Assembly (NCBI GenBank): GCA_029259835.1 | Contig: JAJDEL010000110.1 | Span: 1 to 12,209, forward strand | From: Planctomicrobium sp. | GTDB taxonomy: Bacteria; Planctomycetota; Planctomycetia; Planctomycetales; Planctomycetaceae | Direction: 5' to 3' | Length of the DNA: 12,209 nt | In this document: one piece after another, positions 8,574 to 12,209 of the stretch | How the letters are laid out: every line of letters begins with the position of its first letter | Numbering within the stretch: the stretch's first letter is position 1 | Made by a program: the position numbers and the translations under genes | The notes under the pieces: generated by a model | What the model was told of the DNA's origin: nothing | The model's database searches: none | Seen by the model: only the letters and a program-made list of their open reading frames with translations

Positions 8574-9698
8574 ATGTCCAGGAAGATACACTTCTCGCAG
8601 AGTCCCGGCCCATCCCTGGGTGTTGAGCTTGAATTGGCACTAGTTGACCGAGAGACAGGAGCGTTGAGGTCCGCTTGCCCAGCGATCTTGGATGCTCTCT
8701 CCGAGGAAGATCGCAGTACCGTCAAACCGGAATTGATGGAATGCTATGTCGAAATTAACACGGATGTGTGTCAAACAGTCGGCGAAGCCAGTGATCAACT
8801 TCGCAAGCAATTAAAAACATTAGAGTCCGCTGCTGATTCAGTTGGCATTGGATTGCTCTGGTCGGCAACGCACCCGTTTTCTTCCTGGCAGGATCAACAC
8901 GTCAGTAATAAAGAACGATACAACCGCCTTGTAAATATGTTGCAGGACACGGCTCGGCAATTAATTACGTTTGGCCTGCATGTGCATGTTGGCGTCGATT
9001 CTGGTGATAAGGCGGTGATGATTTGTGACCGCATCCTCAAGCACCTGCCGGTCCTTCTTGCCGCGAGTTCAAACAGTCCGTATTGGGAAGGTCGCAACAC
9101 CGGATTATGCTCTTGGCGCACGAAGGTTATGGAAGGTCTACCAACGGCAGGCTTGCCGCCATTCATGAGGAACTGGAGCGAGTACGCCTGGCTTATCAAT
9201 CACTTAATCGACACAGGCTTTATAGAAACGATCCGCGAAATCTGGTGGGATGTCCGTCCGCATCACAACTTCGGAACTGTTGAAGTTCGCATCTGCGACA
9301 TGCCAGGTCGTCTTGACGACGCAATGGGGTTGGTTGCATTCATTCACTGTCTGGTGAAGCGACTCTCCGATTCAATTGATGACGGGTTATATCAGCATGA
9401 TTGTCATCCGATGTTGGTCCGTCAAAACAAATGGCGTGCGGCGCGTTACGGTCTCGATGCGGAACTCGTCGATAGCGTCTCTCATCAACTCGTGCCTGCC
9501 CGAGAATTCATCAGTACCATGTGTGACAGGTTCGGTGAGACAGCAGTGGATCTCAATTGCGTTGATGAACTCAAAGAGATGAAACGCTTCACGACTGAAC
9601 AGACCTGGGCGCAACGCCAGATCGAGCAACTCAATCACTGTGGTGATCCAGCAGCCATGGTGAAATGGATGGTCGACCAGTCGCGAATCACAACGTAA
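8574..9698 (+). CDS. ybdK: GCS2-type carboxylate-amine ligase (YbdK-like, putative glutamate-cysteine ligase 2)
   Basis: ATP-dependent ligase of the GCS2 family; E. coli YbdK has weak gamma-glutamylcysteine-forming activity, but the true reaction of many members is unknown. The 374-aa product aligns by eye to YbdK along its length: LGVELELALVD near the N-terminus (nucleotide/metal-binding glutamates), INTDVC, SATHPFSSWQ, FGLHVHVGVDSGD, SSNSPYWEGRNTGLCSWR, WWDVRPHHNFGTVEVRICD and ACRYGL-like AARYGLDAE. The ATG at 8574 has GGAG nine nucleotides upstream. A weak promoter-like TATTCT lies in the preceding 77-bp gap. The polysaccharide deacetylase follows after 39 bp, so co-transcription is likely. 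The MddA-family methyltransferase two genes downstream makes a thiol-related role thinkable, but that is inference. Confidence 0.88.
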   Translation: MSRKIHFSQSPGPSLGVELELALVDRETGALRSACPAILDALSEEDRSTVKPELMECYVEINTDVCQTVGEASDQLRKQLKTLESAADSVGIGLLWSATHPFSSWQDQHVSNKERYNRLVNMLQDTARQLITFGLHVHVGVDSGDKAVMICDRILKHLPVLLAASSNSPYWEGRNTGLCSWRTKVMEGLPTAGLPPFMRNWSEYAWLINHLIDTGFIETIREIWWDVRPHHNFGTVEVRICDMPGRLDDAMGLVAFIHCLVKRLSDSIDDGLYQHDCHPMLVRQNKWRAARYGLDAELVDSVSHQLVPAREFISTMCDRFGETAVDLNCVDELKEMKRFTTEQTWAQRQIEQLNHCGDPAAMVKWMVDQSRITT

Positions 9699-9737
9699 CG
9701 AAGTTTTCAGTAAATCGTTTTTGTTGCTCAGGAAACC

Positions 9738-10562
9738 ATGATAACCGAGTTGTTAGGCACAGGTGTCGGTCTTGTTGGATGTGCAGGGTACTTCAGTGCG
9801 AGGTACGCTTGGTGGCGACCGGCGGTGGATTGGTCGGCGGCACGTGTTTTGATGTATCACATGGTGAGGCCGCACCGGTCCAAAGCTCGATTTAACAAGC
9901 TTCGAGTTCCACCAGAATTATTTGAGAAACAATTGGCATGGCTCAAGGAGCGTGAGTTTAATTTTATATTTGCCAGCGAGCTTTTCGATGCAGAGTCGCT
10001 GCCTCAGCGAACTGTTTGCCTGACGTTTGACGATGGCTTTGCAGACAATTTGTTAAATGCCGATCCTCTACTTGAAAAGTTTGATGCTTGTGCCACGCTG
10101 TATCTTGTCATTGATCGAGATGGCGGTTGGTCGAGTAAAAAGAAAGCTCATCATGCTGATGATGAACTTGCCGACGAACCGAAACTCAGCGACGAACAAG
10201 TCGCCGGGATGGTCGCCTCCGGTCGCTGGGAACTTGGTGGGCATAGCATGACTCATGCAAATCTTGCCGCAATTGATGATGAATCTGCCCAAGATGAAAT
10301 CGCTAATTCGCGCATTGAATTGGAATCGCGATTCGGTATTCCACCTGTCACGTTTGCATATCCGTTTGGAATCTACGAACAGCGCCATGCGAGAATGGTG
10401 GAGGAAGCAGGTTTTCGCGGAGCCGTTACAACGGAACCGGGTGTCGAGCCTCTGCCGTATGCGGACGCGATGCAAATCCCGAGAATCAAAGTCTCCGGTA
10501 CAGAGGGTCTCTTTGCATTTTCGATGCGAATGCGCGGCGGCAAACGTGGCTTGTTAAAATGA
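9738..10562 (+). CDS. Membrane-anchored polysaccharide deacetylase (CE4/NodB homology)
   Basis: Metal-dependent de-N-acetylase-like protein acting on N-acetylated glycans outside the cytoplasm. The 274-aa product begins with a hydrophobic segment (about 3-20), probably an uncleaved anchor or weak signal. The NodB domain follows: VLMYHMV (37-43); motif 1 TFDDGFADN with D98 as probable catalytic base and D99 as metal ligand; motif 2 GGHSMTHANL with metal ligands H169 and H173; motif 3 TFAYPFG (205-211). These are the core residues of CE4 enzymes, so activity is plausible; the substrate (peptidoglycan, exopolysaccharide or another glycan) is unknown. AGGAAA lies two nucleotides before the ATG at 9738. 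The stop overlaps the next gene by ATGA, indicating translational coupling. Confidence 0.88.
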   Translation: MITELLGTGVGLVGCAGYFSARYAWWRPAVDWSAARVLMYHMVRPHRSKARFNKLRVPPELFEKQLAWLKEREFNFIFASELFDAESLPQRTVCLTFDDGFADNLLNADPLLEKFDACATLYLVIDRDGGWSSKKKAHHADDELADEPKLSDEQVAGMVASGRWELGGHSMTHANLAAIDDESAQDEIANSRIELESRFGIPPVTFAYPFGIYEQRHARMVEEAGFRGAVTTEPGVEPLPYADAMQIPRIKVSGTEGLFAFSMRMRGGKRGLLK

Positions 10563-11338
10563 TTTCTTCTAGAGAAGACGACAACTTAATGCCCCGCTTC
10601 TTCATTCTTATTTATGGCATCGTTTCTTTCCTCATCGCTCTTGGTGGCCTGTTCTACTTTGTGTTGTTACTGGGTGATCGGGAGATTCATTCCAATCCCG
10701 TACCTGCCAGACCGCTCGCGACTGCGATTCTCGTGAATATCTCTTTGATGACTCTGTTTGGCTTGCAGCATTCCATCATGGCTCGACTGTGGTTCAAGGA
10801 CTTTTTGACGAAGTTGATCCCGTCTGTGATGGAGCGTAGTACATACGTTCTACTCTCTGGCGTCGTCATGTTTGTGATGTCCTATTTCTGGCAGAACATA
10901 GAAGAGATCGCCTGGCAGATCGAACATCCAGCGGCGCGAGCGGGAGTGACTGCTTTTCAAATGTCTGGCTGGGGACTGTTGGTTTTGGCAGCGTCGCAGG
11001 TGAACCCGCTTGAGTTGATGGGGCTGCAACAGGTCTATTTTCACTTCATCGGAAAGCCAGAACCGGACGCAGAATTTACAGAGAAATTTCCCTACAGACT
11101 CGTTCGCCATCCAATTCAGTTGGGTGTCATCATCGGAATCTGGGCAGCACCGACGATGTCCATGTCGCACTTGTTGCTCTCTGCGTCGATGACTCTCTAC
11201 ATTTTTATTGGTCTCTATTTCGAAGAAAAAGAACTGGTAAAATTATTCGGAGAGACGTACAGAGAGTATCAACGACGTGTTCCACTGGTTCTCCCGTTTT
11301 TGAAACGCAAAAACCGCTTCAAAGCTTCAGAATACTAA
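10559..11338 (+). CDS. mddA: MddA-family membrane methyltransferase (putative methanethiol S-methyltransferase)
   Basis: Integral membrane SAM-dependent methyltransferase of the MddA / NnrU / isoprenylcysteine methyltransferase superfamily. MddA converts methanethiol to dimethyl sulfide. The 259-aa product has several hydrophobic helices (about 12-38, 54-70, 95-110, 133-148, 186-220). Motifs matching what I recall of MddA include GLQHSIMARLWFK (68-80), IPSVMERSTYVLLS (87-100), YRLVRHPIQLG (179-189), IWAAPTMSMSHLL (194-206) and FEEKELVKLFGETYREYQ (221-238), the last two forming the cofactor-binding C-terminal region. It overlaps the deacetylase stop by ATGA (10559-10562), so that start is coupled; the ATG at 10589 (MPRFF) matches where family members usually begin and is an alternative. 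The usual N-H-F-x-L-F-G-L segment reads VNPLELMGL (148-156) here. If not MddA, another thiol or lipid methylase of the same fold is the main alternative. Confidence 0.72.
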   Translation: MISSREDDNLMPRFFILIYGIVSFLIALGGLFYFVLLLGDREIHSNPVPARPLATAILVNISLMTLFGLQHSIMARLWFKDFLTKLIPSVMERSTYVLLSGVVMFVMSYFWQNIEEIAWQIEHPAARAGVTAFQMSGWGLLVLAASQVNPLELMGLQQVYFHFIGKPEPDAEFTEKFPYRLVRHPIQLGVIIGIWAAPTMSMSHLLLSASMTLYIFIGLYFEEKELVKLFGETYREYQRRVPLVLPFLKRKNRFKASEY

Positions 11339-11380
11339 AACTGCAAATCGAGCGATTTAGTTATAGGTGACGAACTGGTG

Positions 11381-11386
11381 TAGAAT
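11381..11386 (+). promoter_or_regulatory. Possible -10 box upstream of the DUF1080 gene
   Basis: TAGAAT matches the -10 consensus at five of six positions and lies about 50 bp before the start. No good -35 is visible at 16-18 bp (nearest TTAGTT), so support is weak. It falls in the 98-bp gap after the methyltransferase gene. Confidence 0.25.
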
Positions 11387-11436
11387 GTCTATCCTTACCG
11401 TATCCAAATGACTTTTCTCTCCTGCTTCGGAGCCTG

Positions 11437-12165
11437 ATGATGTTGAATTTTCACTGCTTGTCCAAAACTGCCACGCTCGCAATCTGCTTGGGTGTCGTCG
11501 CTTCTCTTTCCTCGACCCTCTCGGCGGAAGAGAAGAAGGAAAAACCAGTCGCCGCTCCGAAAGGAAAAGTGCATCAGCTGTTCGATGGCAAAACTCTGAA
11601 GAACTGGAAAGTGACTGACTTCGGTGGGCAAGGGGATGTTCTCGTCGAAAAAGGTCAGTTGATTCTTGAGCCAGGTGAGCCAATTACAGGCATTCACTGG
11701 GTCGGAAAAGAACTTCCCAAGGTCAATTACGAAATTTCTTTTGACGCTCAACGTGTTGATGGGAATGATTTCTTCTGTGCTTTAACGTTTCCAGTCAAAG
11801 AGAAGCCGTGCAGTCTGATTCTCGGAGGCTGGGGTGGGAGTTTGATTGGGCTTTCGAATATCAACGACTTCGATGCCTCAGAAAATGACACGACCGACTA
11901 TTACTCTTTCGAGAATGAAAAGTGGTACAAGATCCGGCTTCGAGTCGACGATAAATTGATTCGAGCCTGGATCGACGACCAACTCATCGCCAAGGTTGAC
12001 CATACTGAAAACCGAATTTCGATCCGCATCGAAATGGAACTTTCCAAGCCGGTTGGTCTGGCAACATTTCAAACAACCGGAGCGGTGAAAAACTTCAAGA
12101 TGACCGAATTGAAACCAGCAAAAAAGAAAGTGAAGATCAACCAGAAAGTGAAGGCAGCCAAGTGA
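11437..12165 (+). CDS. Secreted DUF1080 (3-keto-disaccharide hydrolase-like) protein
   Basis: Exported single-domain protein of the DUF1080 family, a concanavalin-like beta-sandwich; some members hydrolyse 3-keto-glycosides, most are uncharacterised. In the 242-aa product, residues 1-30 form a signal peptide (Lys10, hydrophobic ATLAICLGVVASL, cleavage likely after LSA30). The domain begins with the family signature HQLFDGKTLKNWKV (46-59) and runs to about 225, including IHWVGKELPKVNYEISFDAQ-type strand sequence and WYKIRLRVDDKLIRAWIDDQ near 162-181. The tail is Lys-rich (KKKVKINQKVKAAK). GGAG at 11429-11432 is 7 nt before the second ATG (11440) and 4 nt before the first, so the start may be 11440. 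Its stop overlaps a GTG start of the next gene, suggesting coupling. The substrate is unknown. Confidence 0.85.
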   Translation: MMLNFHCLSKTATLAICLGVVASLSSTLSAEEKKEKPVAAPKGKVHQLFDGKTLKNWKVTDFGGQGDVLVEKGQLILEPGEPITGIHWVGKELPKVNYEISFDAQRVDGNDFFCALTFPVKEKPCSLILGGWGGSLIGLSNINDFDASENDTTDYYSFENEKWYKIRLRVDDKLIRAWIDDQLIAKVDHTENRISIRIEMELSKPVGLATFQTTGAVKNFKMTELKPAKKKVKINQKVKAAK

Positions 12166-12209
12166 CACAGATGACCATTCGCGCAGTCGTCTTTGACATG
12201 GACGGCCTG
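12162..12209 (+). CDS. HAD superfamily hydrolase, N-terminus only
   Basis: The window ends 13-16 codons into this gene. The residues AVVFDMDGL form HAD motif I (D-x-D-G), where the first Asp is the nucleophile; the FDMDGL form is typical of beta-phosphoglucomutase-like phosphatases and mutases. Two starts are possible: GTG at 12162, which overlaps the preceding stop as GTGA and has GAAGG seven nucleotides upstream (12150-12154), or ATG at 12171, nine bases later. The GTG is better placed relative to the ribosome site, while the ATG gives the usual short N-terminus before motif I. Subfamily and substrate cannot be assigned from this fragment. Confidence 0.75.
   Translation, partial: MTQMTIRAVVFDMDGL

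Noticed and set aside
11334..11361. Inverted repeats AAATC/GATTT and ACTAAA/TTTAGT after the methyltransferase gene, as a terminator
   Set aside because: The stems are short and AT-rich and no T-run follows, so I do not call a terminator.

Overview
The window looks like a chromosomal segment of a planctomycete (Planctomycetota, probably the Planctomycetales/Planctomycetaceae side). The inference rests on gene content: a multidomain SGNH plus alpha/beta hydrolase, a leucine-rich-repeat lipoprotein, a secreted DUF1080 (3-keto-disaccharide hydrolase-like) protein, and a succinate dehydrogenase of the diheme cytochrome b558 type. Base composition is moderate (about half GC by eye). Gene density is ordinary. 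I see no insertion sequence, phage gene, CRISPR array, tRNA or rRNA. Starts other than ATG are frequent and several are backed by strong purine-rich ribosome binding sites (TTG for sdhC and the LRR lipoprotein, GTG for the M20 amidohydrolase and the last gene).

Layout. 1-1700 (+): 3' part of a large hydrolase gene cut by the window edge, joining an SGNH-hydrolase C-terminus, an alpha/beta-hydrolase domain and a C-terminal fibronectin-III-like domain. 1718-5300 (-): the sdhCAB operon, convergent with the first gene and separated from it by 17 bp; a TATAAT-containing promoter candidate lies just upstream at 5421-5448. 5467-6863 (-): a 92-aa protein of unknown function followed by an LRR lipoprotein, probably one transcript. 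6864-7284: a 421-bp divergent intergenic region with a promoter candidate for the leftward genes, a short repeat shared with the sdh promoter region and two potential hairpins. 7285-11338 (+): M20D amidohydrolase, a GCS2/YbdK-type carboxylate-amine ligase, a membrane-anchored polysaccharide deacetylase, and a membrane methyltransferase of the MddA (methanethiol S-methyltransferase) family whose start overlaps the deacetylase stop by ATGA. 11437-12209 (+): a secreted DUF1080 protein and, overlapping its stop by GTGA, the first codons of a HAD-family hydrolase.

How the genes fit together. SdhC, SdhA and SdhB form the membrane succinate:quinone oxidoreductase (TCA cycle and respiratory chain). 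The ligase-deacetylase-MddA run is likely one transcription unit; whether a gamma-glutamyl-thiol-type ligase and a thiol methylase work in one sulfur pathway is only inferred from position. The DUF1080 and HAD genes look translationally coupled and could both act on sugars.

The points most worth a second look are: an asparagine in SdhC where this family normally has the helix-II haem-ligand histidine; the MddA homologue in a planctomycete cluster; the tri-modular hydrolase; and a 17-nt near-identical motif in two intergenic regions, one inside the sdh promoter. I found no clearly new multi-gene system.
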